From: Corynebacterium lowii
GTDB lineage: Bacteria > Actinomycetota > Actinomycetes > Mycobacteriales > Mycobacteriaceae
Direction: 5' to 3'
Length of the DNA: 64,000 bases
NCBI RefSeq assembly: GCF_001412085.1
Contig: NZ_LKEV01000001.1
Location: 496,001-560,000 of the forward strand
Below are positions 28,987 through 36,869 of the stretch, piece by piece. The first letter of the stretch is position 1. Every line of letters starts with the position of its first letter. Below the pieces are notes generated by a model. The model ran no database searches, was not told the DNA's origin, and saw nothing but the letters and a program-made list of their open reading frames with translations. The position numbers were made by a program, and so were the translations under genes.

Positions 28987-29029
28987 TTTATACATCTTTA
29001 TAGATTGGCGATCTATAAAGATGTATAAA
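28987..29029. promoter_or_regulatory. 19-bp perfect inverted repeat at the AAA ATPase promoter
   Basis: The arm 28987-29005 (TTTATACATCTTTATAGAT) is exactly complementary to 29011-29029, with a five-base centre TGGCG. It is AT-rich in a high-GC region. On the minus strand TAAAAT (28990-28985) follows as a -10, six bases before the ATG at 28978, so the palindrome touches the promoter and is probably an operator, perhaps for the ATPase itself. It holds the sub-repeat TATAAAGA twice. Confidence 0.6.
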
Positions 29030-29037
29030 GAGCGGGG

Positions 29038-29478
29038 CTATCGGCGGGCGTCGGTAGGCGGGGCGTCGATATAGGCCAGCGCCCGCGTGCCGTCCACGTG
29101 GGGGAAGGTGAGGTAGAGCCACCCGGCGCTTGCGGCAAAGAGTAAGGCGCTGCCCCACCAGGGTGCAGGTGCGATGACGGGGGCGAGCATGAGCGCCAGC
29201 CAGAGGAAGAAGAGGGGAAGGAACTGCCAGAGCTGAGGGCGCCAAGGGGCATCCTTTTCTGCGCGATAGGCGCGCACTCGTCCCCGGTAAGGGTGCAGGA
29301 ACGGGAAGGCGATGGCGAGGGCCGAGCACAGCAGTACCCCGAGGAATTGAATCCCGTAGCCGAGGTCGGTGGAGGGCAGCGCCACGGCGGCGGCCCCGAG
29401 CAGGCTAGAACTCAGGCGCACCAGCCCTGGGGTGGGGATGGGGGTGATGCGCGAACGCACATCGGAGTAGGGGAGCAT
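29038..29478 (-). CDS. Small multi-pass membrane protein
   Basis: 146 residues with four hydrophobic segments (about 23-40, 43-62, 85-103 and 106-126), polar ends and PFLHPYRGRVRAYRAEKDAP between helices 2 and 3. No motif is recognised. It starts nine bases after the stop of the AMIN-like lipoprotein gene on the same strand, so the two are probably an operon. The palindrome at 28987-29029 follows its stop. Confidence 0.65.
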   Translation of the reverse strand: MLPYSDVRSRITPIPTPGLVRLSSSLLGAAAVALPSTDLGYGIQFLGVLLCSALAIAFPFLHPYRGRVRAYRAEKDAPWRPQLWQFLPLFFLWLALMLAPVIAPAPWWGSALLFAASAGWLYLTFPHVDGTRALAYIDAPPTDARR

Positions 29479-29487
29479 GAATGCAGG

Positions 29488-30129
29488 TTAGGGCACGAGG
29501 TCGATGACGAGGCGGGTGGGGCCGTCGAGAACCTGCACGGAATAGGGCACCTTTTTACTCATGCCCACGATGAATTGGGAGCGCCCCTCGAAGGTGCCTG
29601 CGCTGATGACGTCGGTGATATTGCCACCGTCGGTGGGGGTAATGCGATCCAGATGGGGTTCCTCGATGCCGAGGTCAAAGGGATAAACGGTGCCGTCAAT
29701 GCTCACGGTGAGGGCGGTGGCACCGTGGTACTTGATGGGGTTACCGGAGCCTTGCTGAGTGGGGTGGTCGGTGTAGTCCACGTACCAGCCGGGTTTTCCT
29801 TCCCCGCGCATTTCAAAGACCACGCGGTCAAAGCCCTCGTGCACCCCGGTACGCATGGTGGTCACCACGAGTTCGGAGGGTTCTGAGGGGCGCATGGTTT
29901 TCATGGAAATGTCGGCATCGCCCAGGGGTGTCAGGCCCGCTCCGGTGGTGGCCTGGGCACCGGTGCTTTCACCGTCGGAGGAACGTTGAGTGGCGGCCTG
30001 GGAGGGGGTGGTCGAGGTATCGGATTCCGTGCCGCAGGCGGCGAGTAGAAGGGACCCCGCCGTCACTATCGCTGCCACGCTAAGGTGGCGGGCGCGGCGG
30101 GGCGCGGAGGCGTCGATAAGCGCTGACAT
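29488..30129 (-). CDS. Lipoprotein with AMIN-like domain
   Basis: 213 residues from ATG 30129; an upstream extension to 30189 is rejected because it precedes the signal peptide. Lipobox LLLAACG with a Ser/Thr/Gln-rich spacer to about residue 70, then an AMIN-like beta domain: GFDRVVFEMRGEGKPGWYVD, ALTVSIDGTVYPFDL and VQVLDGPTRLVIDLVP. Such domains bind cell-wall glycans or guide periplasmic proteins. TACGGT lies six bases before the start, so the mRNA may be leaderless. Located outside the membrane, lipid-anchored. Confidence 0.8.
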   Translation of the reverse strand: MSALIDASAPRRARHLSVAAIVTAGSLLLAACGTESDTSTTPSQAATQRSSDGESTGAQATTGAGLTPLGDADISMKTMRPSEPSELVVTTMRTGVHEGFDRVVFEMRGEGKPGWYVDYTDHPTQQGSGNPIKYHGATALTVSIDGTVYPFDLGIEEPHLDRITPTDGGNITDVISAGTFEGRSQFIVGMSKKVPYSVQVLDGPTRLVIDLVP

Positions 30130-30179
30130 ACTTTTACCGTATACCGTGCGATGAAATATTGTGAAATACATATGGCAAA

Positions 30180-30773
30180 ATGAGACCAAAGTTTAAGGAA
30201 AATGTGACACTCAATGTGAATTGCACCTACGGTCACGGCGAACCCCTGGGGAGCCTGCGGTACCAATTCCATCCCGGCACCATGTACGCCCTCACCGGCC
30301 CCAACGGCAGCGGTAAATCAACTCTGCTGGCCACCATCGCGGGGGAACTCGCGCCGCTCGACGGCGAGGTGCTTTACGACGCCACCCCCACGAGCACGGG
30401 CACCACGGGGGTGTCGCTCATCGCGGAGTCGGTATTCTTCCCCGATCTCACCGTGGGCGAACACCTGGACCTGTTGAAACTCAGAAGAGAAAACATCGTG
30501 GAGCCGTGGGCGCTAAGCAATATCCTCAACGCACCCCTGTGGGCGCTCTCCTCTGGGCAGCGCCAGCGCGCTTATCTGGGAATGCAGCTCGGCGCGCACG
30601 CCGAGGTATTGCTTATCGACGAACCCGAGCGTCACCTGGATAGCGATTGGACGGACTTTCTCATCGAACATCTGAGATACTTAGGCGAGCAGGGGGTATG
30701 CGTGCTGGTGGCCACCCACTCCCCGCGGGTGATGGAGGGCTGCGATGAGGTGCTGCGCCTGGGGGAGGAGTGA
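30180..30773 (+). CDS. ABC transporter ATP-binding protein (short form)
   Basis: 197 residues. Walker A GPNGSGKSTLLATIAGEL at about 40, signature LSSGQRQRAYLGMQLG near 120, Walker B VLLIDEPERHLDSDW, H-loop ATHSP. ATG 30180 has no ribosome site; GTG 30204 with AAGGA just upstream is a plausible true start. Divergent from the AMIN-like gene. The next gene begins in its stop codon (TGATG). Substrate unknown. Confidence 0.8.
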   Translation: MRPKFKENVTLNVNCTYGHGEPLGSLRYQFHPGTMYALTGPNGSGKSTLLATIAGELAPLDGEVLYDATPTSTGTTGVSLIAESVFFPDLTVGEHLDLLKLRRENIVEPWALSNILNAPLWALSSGQRQRAYLGMQLGAHAEVLLIDEPERHLDSDWTDFLIEHLRYLGEQGVCVLVATHSPRVMEGCDEVLRLGEE

Positions 30774-31915
30774 TGTTTGCGCTGATAGATAAGGCCAGCG
30801 ATTATCTGTCCCCGATCTTCCTCGGCAGCATCGTGGCGGCGCTGTTGGGAGGCATCTTTGTACGTGGCGTGCAACCGGGGGATTCCGGGGAGATCGTGGC
30901 CGCCCCGCTGCGTTGGGCGGCGGTCCTGGCGGTGGCGGTGCTGCTGCTGGTGCTCGCGGAAAGGCTCGTTCCGCTGCGGGGTATCTCCCAGGAAAAGTGG
31001 GTGTGGCATTACCGGCCGCGCGCCAGGTTGCCGCGCACCGATAGCGTGACCGCGATTCACCTGGGCATAAGCGCTGTGGTGGGGGCCTTTCTCGGCGCGG
31101 CGGCGGGGCACAGCCTGTGGGCTGCGGGAGCGATGGCGGTTGCTGCGGTGGTGGCTCGGGGAATGGTGGGATATGTGAGGGCGCGCGGCGATGATCTGCC
31201 CACCTTGCTGCGCGCCGGGCGCACGCGGAAATTGATGGAAAACCTCTCCGGGCTCCAAGACACGGAGGTGGTGGCCGATCTTTTGGCTATCCACTGGCTG
31301 CGAGGGCGTTCACGCTGGGGTTCTGGTGCTGGTTCTCGTGCTGGGTGGAGGCGTGGTGCTGCGCGCGGAGGGAGCAGGGGAGGCTCCGCGACGCCCCTGG
31401 GCTTGGCGTGGCGCAGACTGTGGCGTCGCTCGTATCTTTTACTGGGCGCGCTGGCCGTGCTGATCTGGCACTGCGCACTCGCCCCGGCCTATGGGGCCGG
31501 GGGTGCCTTTATCACCGTGGCTGCCTGGGGTTTTCTGTGCGCCGGGGTGTATCGGGCCGCGGACTTTCGTCGCATGGGTGTAGATTCTGCCTCGCGTTGG
31601 GTGTTTTTATTGTGCGCCGTGGGGCTGGGTTCGGCTGGATTGCTGGGTACCGCCGCTTTGTTGGGTTCGGTGGGGCTGCTGGGCCTGGATGGGGTGCTGG
31701 GCTCGGCGGGCCTGGGCGTATCCGTGGCCTCGTGGAAGGTACTGGCGGTGCCACTGGTGTGGTTCTGGATCGGTTGGCGGCGCGGGGAGCCCGCGCGGGT
31801 GGATACCTTCTCCTTCTTTGATACCGGCATGGGCGTAAGCTTTTCGCCCGAGATTCTGGGCTATTACTTGCGCGGGCTGTGGCCGCTGATTCCCCTCGCA
31901 CTGATATTAAATTAG
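30773..31915 (+). CDS. Unusual membrane protein coupled to the ABC ATPase
   Basis: 380 residues from ATG 30773. About eight hydrophobic segments. A central loop (about 188-214) is rich in Gly, Arg and Ser (SRWGSGAGSRAGWRRGAARG) and could not cross the membrane; a later segment (about 277-315) is built of repeated GLLG/SAGL units. It is not a recognisable ABC-2 or FtsX permease, but overlap with the ATPase gene implies a joint exporter. The loop may come from local DNA expansion. Family unknown. Confidence 0.65.
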   Translation: MFALIDKASDYLSPIFLGSIVAALLGGIFVRGVQPGDSGEIVAAPLRWAAVLAVAVLLLVLAERLVPLRGISQEKWVWHYRPRARLPRTDSVTAIHLGISAVVGAFLGAAAGHSLWAAGAMAVAAVVARGMVGYVRARGDDLPTLLRAGRTRKLMENLSGLQDTEVVADLLAIHWLRGRSRWGSGAGSRAGWRRGAARGGSRGGSATPLGLAWRRLWRRSYLLLGALAVLIWHCALAPAYGAGGAFITVAAWGFLCAGVYRAADFRRMGVDSASRWVFLLCAVGLGSAGLLGTAALLGSVGLLGLDGVLGSAGLGVSVASWKVLAVPLVWFWIGWRRGEPARVDTFSFFDTGMGVSFSPEILGYYLRGLWPLIPLALILN

Positions 31916-31930
31916 GTATGCCTTGCCATT
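31912..31930 (+). promoter_or_regulatory. DtxR-like iron box before the siderophore-binding protein gene
   Basis: TTAGGTATGCCTTGCCATT agrees at about 12 of 19 positions with the DtxR consensus TTAGGTTAGCCTAACCTAA, strongest in the left half. It covers the -35 area of a promoter whose -10 is TAAGGT (31937-31942), eight bases before the ATG at 31951. Iron-dependent repression is inferred. Confidence 0.5.
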
Positions 31931-31950
31931 GTTCTTTAAGGTAGGGACCT

Positions 31951-32877
31951 ATGAAGAACTCTCAGCAACGCGCGCTCAGCCGCCGCGGTTTCTTGGGCCT
32001 GGGCTTATTGGGCGGTGCCGCCGTGGCGCTCGCGGCCTGCTCTAACGATTCCTCCCCGGAGACCTCCAGCGATAGCACCGGCACCCCGCAGCGCATCGTG
32101 GCGCTTAACACCGGGCAGCTCGATACCCTGTTGGCTTTGGGGCTCATGCCGGTGGGCATCGCCACGGCTGCGGCCGACGCCACCGCCTCCACCGGCGTGC
32201 CGGACTTCTTGAAGGAGGAGTTCGGGCAACAATTCCTGCTTGATGATATTGAGGTGGTGGGCGAGCGCTCCAACCCCTCGGTGGAAAAGATCGCGGCCCT
32301 GGAGCCGGACCTCATCTTGGCTAACCAGCGCGCCGATTCCGAACTCCTGGAACGCCTACGAGCCCTGGCTCCCGTGGTGCTCAGCAATGGCGGCTCGGAG
32401 AAGTGGAAAGAGGACCTGGGCATCATCGCGGATGCGGTGGGCAAGCGCGCGGAGGCCGATAGTTTGCTGGCCGATTATGAGCAGCGCGCCAGCGATTGGG
32501 CCGAGCAGCGCGGCAGCGGCGGTACCATCTCCCTGGTGCGCAGCAAGGGCAGCCAGTACGTGATGCACGGGGAGCACTCCCTGGCTGGAATCGTGGCCCG
32601 CGACGCCGGGTTTGAGCGCCCCGAATCGCAGACCTTCACCGATAAACCGAATAAGGAAATCTCGCCCGAGAACTTCCAGGAATTAGAGGCCGATTACCTC
32701 TTTTATTCCTTCTCCGGCCCCGCCGCCGAGATACTGGATAATTCCCTGTGGCTCAATTTAGAGGTGGTACAGCAGGGCCGCGCCGAAAACGTGGACGGTG
32801 ATCCCTGGTTCCTCAACGCCTCCATCGTGGCGGCCCAGCGCGTGCTTGACGATATGATGGGAGCCATTAGCCAGTAA
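31951..32877 (+). CDS. Iron-siderophore ABC transporter substrate-binding lipoprotein
   Basis: 308 residues. The Tat-type signal SRRGFLGLGLLGG ends in the lipobox ALAAC, so it is exported folded and lipid-anchored. TPQRIVALNTGQLDTLLALG and KIAALEPDLILANQ mark the class III (FecB/FhuD-like) binding protein fold. No permease or ATPase for it lies next to it, so it must work with components elsewhere. The -10 TAAGGT lies eight bases before the start (leaderless), and a DtxR-like box overlaps the -35. The sucrase/ferredoxin-like gene follows after 20 bases. Confidence 0.9.
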   Translation: MKNSQQRALSRRGFLGLGLLGGAAVALAACSNDSSPETSSDSTGTPQRIVALNTGQLDTLLALGLMPVGIATAAADATASTGVPDFLKEEFGQQFLLDDIEVVGERSNPSVEKIAALEPDLILANQRADSELLERLRALAPVVLSNGGSEKWKEDLGIIADAVGKRAEADSLLADYEQRASDWAEQRGSGGTISLVRSKGSQYVMHGEHSLAGIVARDAGFERPESQTFTDKPNKEISPENFQELEADYLFYSFSGPAAEILDNSLWLNLEVVQQGRAENVDGDPWFLNASIVAAQRVLDDMMGAISQ

Positions 32878-32897
32878 CCGAGCAAGGGGGTGCGCGC

Positions 32898-33782
32898 ATG
32901 TGCGCTGTTCACAGCGATGCCGAGACTGTGGCCCAGCGCTGCTCCGATATACACGGTGAACCCCTGCCGGGAACGGCCAAGAAAGGGGACGTATATGTGC
33001 TCTTTGAATGGCCCGGAGGCTGGTCCCGCGATGTGCTCGACGGCGGCACCTTTGGCCCCGAACTCAGTGCCCAGATAAAGGCCGCATTAAAAGGAAAAGC
33101 CGCACTCCAATTAATCCGCCGCCCCGGCCGCGAGGGGCAGCGCATCGGCGCGCGCCACCGCTGCTACCTGGTGTGGGCGCGCACGGGGCAAATGGAGCTA
33201 TTGCTTCTCGACGCCCCCGTGGATCTCCTCGCCCTCGACCTCAGCGGGCCGGGGCGCAACGGTGGGCAACGAGTGGATACGCCCCTGATGCTGGTGTGCA
33301 CGCATGGCCGCCGCGACGTGTGCTGCGCGGTCAAGGGCCGCCCCCTCGCGGCGGAACTGGCCGCTACTTTTCCCTCGGGGCTGGTGTGGGAGACCTCACA
33401 CACCAAAGGCCACCGCTTTGCCCCCTCGGTGTTGCTCATGCCCTGGGGATATTCCTTCGGTGAACTCAACCCCCAGGCTGGGCGTGACCTGCTGGAACAC
33501 GCGCTTACCGGCAGATTCTTCTATCCCGCCAACCGGGGCAGCGGGCTCTACGGCCCGCGCGGACAGGTGGCGGAACTCCACGTGGCGCGCAGGCTTATCG
33601 ACGCCGGGGAGGCACTGCATTACGGTGACCTCACCGTGAGCGATTCCCCCGGGGAGGCCGTGGAGGTGCGGCACCGCGACGGCCGCACCTGGGAGGTGCC
33701 CCTCGAACAACGAGAGGTACCAGGGGTGGTGGCCTCCTGTGGGGCTAGGCCCAAGACCGCGCGGGTGTGGGTGGCGGTTTAG
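32898..33782 (+). CDS. Sucrase/ferredoxin-like protein (thioredoxin-fold [2Fe-2S])
   Basis: 294 residues. TPLMLVCTHGRRDVCCAVKG holds the clustered cysteines and ETSHTKGHRFAPSVLLMPWG the later His-containing block of the Suc_Fer-like family, whose C-terminal half resembles thioredoxin-like [2Fe-2S] ferredoxins. Family members often sit with siderophore genes and are proposed to reduce or release iron in the cytoplasm. It is likely co-transcribed with the preceding binding protein under DtxR. AAGGGGG precedes ATG 32898. Convergent overlap of four bases with the ABC ATPase gene. Confidence 0.85.
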   Translation: MCAVHSDAETVAQRCSDIHGEPLPGTAKKGDVYVLFEWPGGWSRDVLDGGTFGPELSAQIKAALKGKAALQLIRRPGREGQRIGARHRCYLVWARTGQMELLLLDAPVDLLALDLSGPGRNGGQRVDTPLMLVCTHGRRDVCCAVKGRPLAAELAATFPSGLVWETSHTKGHRFAPSVLLMPWGYSFGELNPQAGRDLLEHALTGRFFYPANRGSGLYGPRGQVAELHVARRLIDAGEALHYGDLTVSDSPGEAVEVRHRDGRTWEVPLEQREVPGVVASCGARPKTARVWVAV

Positions 33783-34423
33783 GCAGCGGCGAGGAATTGG
33801 CCGAGGTCAATGTGTTGATCGGCGGCATCGCGCACCTCGGCGGCGTGGGTGGCAATCACCACGGTGGCACCTTGGTCCGCCAGGGAACGCAACTGCTTGA
33901 CCACGTTGGCCCCGTTAATGGGATCGAGTGCGCCGGTGGGTTCATCGGCCAGAATGATCTGGGGCTGACGGGCCAGGATACGGGCCAGGGCCACGCGCTG
34001 CTGCTCGCCACCGGAGAGTTCGTGAACCACGCGCTTGCGGTAACCGCTGAGCCCCACTGTTTCTAGCGCGGAATCGAGGCGGGCCTTTTGCTCCCGATTT
34101 ACCGTGGCGAGGTGGATATTGTATTCCACGGTTTTATCGGGAATGAGGGCGTAATCCTGAAAAAGAAAGCCCAGTGAGTGTTTGCGGAACGCGCGGCGTT
34201 TTCCAGCCGAGAGGCTTTGAATATCGGTCCCAGCTGCCACGATTGTGCCGGAATCGGCGGTATCCAGCGTGCCGATGCAGTTGAGCAGGGTGGACTTTCC
34301 GCTGCCCGAGGGGCCGGTCAGCGCTGTGATGGAACCCTGGGGGCAGGAGAACTCCACCTCCTTCCACAGAGTGCGGGAGCCGAAGGACTTTGCCAGGTGA
34401 GAGACGGTAATAGCGTGAGACAT
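33779..34423 (-). CDS. ABC ATP-binding protein of the bacteriocin module (MacB/LolD-type)
   Basis: 214 residues from ATG 34423 (AGGAAGG upstream). Walker A GPSGSGKSTLLNCIG near 35, Q-loop LGFLFQDYALIPDKTV, signature ELSGGEQQRVALARIL, Walker B IILADEPTGALDP, H-loop ATHAAEV. Such ATPases pair with FtsX-like permeases. It starts 13 bases after the DUF1430-type permease gene, which follows the lactococcin-972-like precursor gene; this order is known for lactococcin 972 systems, where the ABC pair gives export or immunity. Confidence 0.9.
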   Translation of the reverse strand: MSHAITVSHLAKSFGSRTLWKEVEFSCPQGSITALTGPSGSGKSTLLNCIGTLDTADSGTIVAAGTDIQSLSAGKRRAFRKHSLGFLFQDYALIPDKTVEYNIHLATVNREQKARLDSALETVGLSGYRKRVVHELSGGEQQRVALARILARQPQIILADEPTGALDPINGANVVKQLRSLADQGATVVIATHAAEVRDAADQHIDLGQFLAAA

Positions 34424-34436
34424 GAGGTGTGCCTTC

Positions 34437-36422
34437 CTAGTGAGCGGGGGTGCGCGAATAGATGCGGCCAAAGTAAGCGGACATGGCTAGGCAGGTGATA
34501 GTCCAGAGCGCCGAGATGGCGATGATGGCGGCGATGAGCTCCGGGGTGACAGCCATTGTGCGGAGTACGTCTTGGCCTATGGGGTAGTGGGAAAACTGCT
34601 CATAGGTATATTGCCGCCGTACCAACCAGGCGAGGGGTACGAGGAGAAACAGAGCTTCCACGATGAGGAGGCTGGAACGAGCTCGCCACGGGGAACGCCC
34701 CATGAGGTCCGTGACGGTGAGGCGCTGCCGGTGGCGTACCTGATAGACCGCAGCCGACCCCACCACGTAGGCAGTGACCACCAGAATAAGAATCACCAGG
34801 TTGATTGCTTGGAGCCTCAGATGATCCCTGGCCTGGGTATGCGAATCCTCCCATTGGGAGAAGGCCGTGAGGTGTCCACCGATGAAGGGGCCTGCCTGGG
34901 GATCGTCAATGATCTTTTGGGTCGCCTCGGCGCCGGTGGTGAGCACATTTGATTGCGTGGCGCCGGATACGAGATTGCGGTCGGCTAGTCCTTCGAGGCC
35001 ACGTGAGAGCACGGCGATGGGCAGCCCGCTCACGAGGCTATCGGCTGCGGTGTGCCCAAAGGAGGTGGCGTAGGTAAATACCTCGGTATCGCCGGGAATG
35101 GTCTTTTCCCTGATGGTGGGGGCGGGTATTTCCGCGTACTCGGCTTGCCAGTAGATACCCTCACGAGCACTTTCTATGAGTTCTTGAGAGGTTCCCTCGG
35201 GAATGACGAGCAGTGCTTCCCCCTGAGTGGGGGCTTCTTGGGGCGGCAGGGCAACCTCCTGCTCCGCAAAGAGGGAATTGGCGAGGATATATTCAGGGTT
35301 GCCGGTATTCCCCAGGTTGATCTCTGCCATGAGCAGCTCATTATTTTTATCCGCCTCGCGCAGGGCTGGGGCGACATGGGGGTCAATCTCTCCGATACGG
35401 TTGGCGATCCTCATGATTTCTGCCCTGGCATGGGAGCGCCAGGCCTTTTCTTGGTTGTTTTGGTGCTGTATCTCTATGGCGGTGGAGACCACAGAGCCCA
35501 CGGCGGTAAGGGTGACCACGAGAGCGCAGAGGCGCAGCGCATAGGCGCCAATGGTGGTGGGCAGGCCGGGTATTTTTCCGCTCAGCGCCGGAATCAGGGC
35601 GATGAGATGTAGGAGAGCGATTCCCATGAGCAGGCTAACCAGAAGAACAATCCCACCGCAGAGGAGCAGCGCGAGAACTCCTTGGAGGTACAGTCCCACA
35701 AGGCTCAGGCCGTTATAGAAATAGAGGGCTATCCCGCTGAGTACAACGCTGATGAAAAGGGAAAGTAAGGCCGTGGGGAGGAGGTCGCGGAGATCGCGCG
35801 CGATAAGTGCCCATATCCCGTGCCCGTGAATACGGCGGATAGCGTAGTCCCGCGCCCGAAGAAGCACCCCACCGAGGGTGAGCGTGGCGATGAGGAACAT
35901 CATGGCGATGATGGTGATGACAATAGGATGATCTAGGAAGTAGGCCCAATTTATGTCATAGGGGGATACAGTAAATCCCATGCTCTCCACGTAGCGCTGA
36001 AGTGCTTGGTATTCCTCGGGGCTGCCGGCAACGTGGTAGTCGCCTCCGGCATCGGTGAGCTCTTTCTCTGATAGCGGAGAGACGGTGACCTCTACCTTGG
36101 GATCGAAGCCCTCATAACCAGAATGCAACCACTGGGCCATCGTGGAGGAATCTTCCCCGGCGGCAACGTAGAGGTGACGGTTGGTGTCTGTGGACGTGGC
36201 TTCAACGTAATTGAGCCCGATGGTGATGTGATGTTCCTCAGCATACTCGATGAGGCTATCTCGGAATTGCTGGGGAGATGTTTCTCCTGACGATTCCTCG
36301 ATGAGGAAAACCTGCCGAGTAGCGGAGCCGAGGTCGCTATCGCGGAGGTGAGCGAGAGGAAAGGCGATGAGGAAAGAGAGAAGGAAGAGTATGACGGTGG
36401 ATACGCGCAATAAATGGGACAT
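34437..36422 (-). CDS. Bacteriocin-associated integral membrane protein (DUF1430 / FtsX-like permease)
   Basis: 661 residues from ATG 36422 (AGGAAG upstream); the frame to 36464 would start inside a hairpin. An N-terminal helix (residues 6-26) is followed by an external domain of about 140 residues, three to four helices in the middle (about 170-330), a second external domain of about 240 residues, and three C-terminal helices. This is the layout of the bacteriocin-associated DUF1430 proteins encoded next to lactococcin 972-like peptides. Likely immunity or export component with the following ATPase. Confidence 0.85.
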   Translation of the reverse strand: MSHLLRVSTVILFLLSFLIAFPLAHLRDSDLGSATRQVFLIEESSGETSPQQFRDSLIEYAEEHHITIGLNYVEATSTDTNRHLYVAAGEDSSTMAQWLHSGYEGFDPKVEVTVSPLSEKELTDAGGDYHVAGSPEEYQALQRYVESMGFTVSPYDINWAYFLDHPIVITIIAMMFLIATLTLGGVLLRARDYAIRRIHGHGIWALIARDLRDLLPTALLSLFISVVLSGIALYFYNGLSLVGLYLQGVLALLLCGGIVLLVSLLMGIALLHLIALIPALSGKIPGLPTTIGAYALRLCALVVTLTAVGSVVSTAIEIQHQNNQEKAWRSHARAEIMRIANRIGEIDPHVAPALREADKNNELLMAEINLGNTGNPEYILANSLFAEQEVALPPQEAPTQGEALLVIPEGTSQELIESAREGIYWQAEYAEIPAPTIREKTIPGDTEVFTYATSFGHTAADSLVSGLPIAVLSRGLEGLADRNLVSGATQSNVLTTGAEATQKIIDDPQAGPFIGGHLTAFSQWEDSHTQARDHLRLQAINLVILILVVTAYVVGSAAVYQVRHRQRLTVTDLMGRSPWRARSSLLIVEALFLLVPLAWLVRRQYTYEQFSHYPIGQDVLRTMAVTPELIAAIIAISALWTITCLAMSAYFGRIYSRTPAH

Positions 36423-36440
36423 GATCTTCCTAAAGATAGG

Positions 36441-36475
36441 GCCTCGCTGCGTTGATGGAATCAACGCAGCGAGGC
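36441..36475. terminator. Intercistronic hairpin between bacteriocin and permease genes
   Basis: A perfect 16-bp inverted repeat, GCCTCGCTGCGTTGAT (36441-36456) and its complement at 36460-36475, with a GGA loop. It lies 13 bases after the bacteriocin stop and before the permease start. On the minus strand no T-run follows, only CTTTA, so partial termination or mRNA protection is more likely than full termination. Confidence 0.65.
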
Positions 36476-36488
36476 AGCGGGCGAGGAA

Positions 36489-36791
36489 TTAGCAGAAACG
36501 GTAATATGCGGTGTCCTTGGCGTACCAGCGCTTAGGTGCAGATGCGTATGAGGTTTTTCCAGGAGTAACGCACCCGCTATCTGCTTTGAACTTTCCCTGA
36601 ACAGAAGAAGCATGCTTTGCGCCAGCATGGTAGTAATTCGAGTAAACATTCTTGTCATTGACGCCGTGGTACCAGGTGCCACCATCGACATGCGAAACAG
36701 CAGCTAGCGCTGCGGTGGCGCCGCCGGCGATGACGGCACCGGACAGAGCGGTAGCCGCTAGGCTACGGGTGAACTTAGTGCGGATGGACAT
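36489..36791 (-). CDS. Lactococcin 972 family bacteriocin precursor
   Basis: 100 residues. Sec signal peptide of residues 1-30 (TALSGAVIAGGATAALA, cut after ALA), leaving a 70-residue mature peptide. VDGGTWYHGVN, VYSNYYHAGAKHASSV and the C-terminal AYYRF are the conserved blocks of lactococcin 972, which blocks septum formation by binding lipid II. C74 and C100 could form a disulphide, whereas lactococcin 972 has none as far as I recall. AAGGAGG is nine bases before ATG 36791. First gene of a three-gene operon with its permease and ATPase. Confidence 0.92.
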   Translation of the reverse strand: MSIRTKFTRSLAATALSGAVIAGGATAALAAVSHVDGGTWYHGVNDKNVYSNYYHAGAKHASSVQGKFKADSGCVTPGKTSYASAPKRWYAKDTAYYRFC

Positions 36792-36837
36792 GGTGTGTGC
36801 CTCCTTAAGGCGAGAGAGTGGGAAGAGTCTGGGTGGA

Positions 36838-36856
36838 ATCTGACTCTGATTCAGAT
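36838..36856. promoter_or_regulatory. Palindromic element in the bacteriocin promoter region
   Basis: ATCTGA (36838-36843) and TCAGAT (36851-36856) are inverted repeats, and inside them TCTGA-T-TCAGA (36845-36855) is a perfect palindrome. It lies about 50 bases upstream of the bacteriocin start and overlaps a TTATCT that could be the -10 on the minus strand. Candidate operator. Confidence 0.4.
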
Positions 36857-36869
36857 AACACACCACGAA

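Noticed and set aside
28979-29037. The 19-bp palindrome as a simple rho-independent terminator
   Set aside because: The stem is AT-rich and overlaps the -10 of the next gene rather than being a GC stem with a T-run; an operator fits better, though termination is not excluded.
36423-36464. Upstream ATG (36464) as start of the DUF1430 permease
   Set aside because: It lies inside the perfect hairpin and lacks a ribosome site; ATG 36422 has AGGAAG and begins at the first membrane helix.
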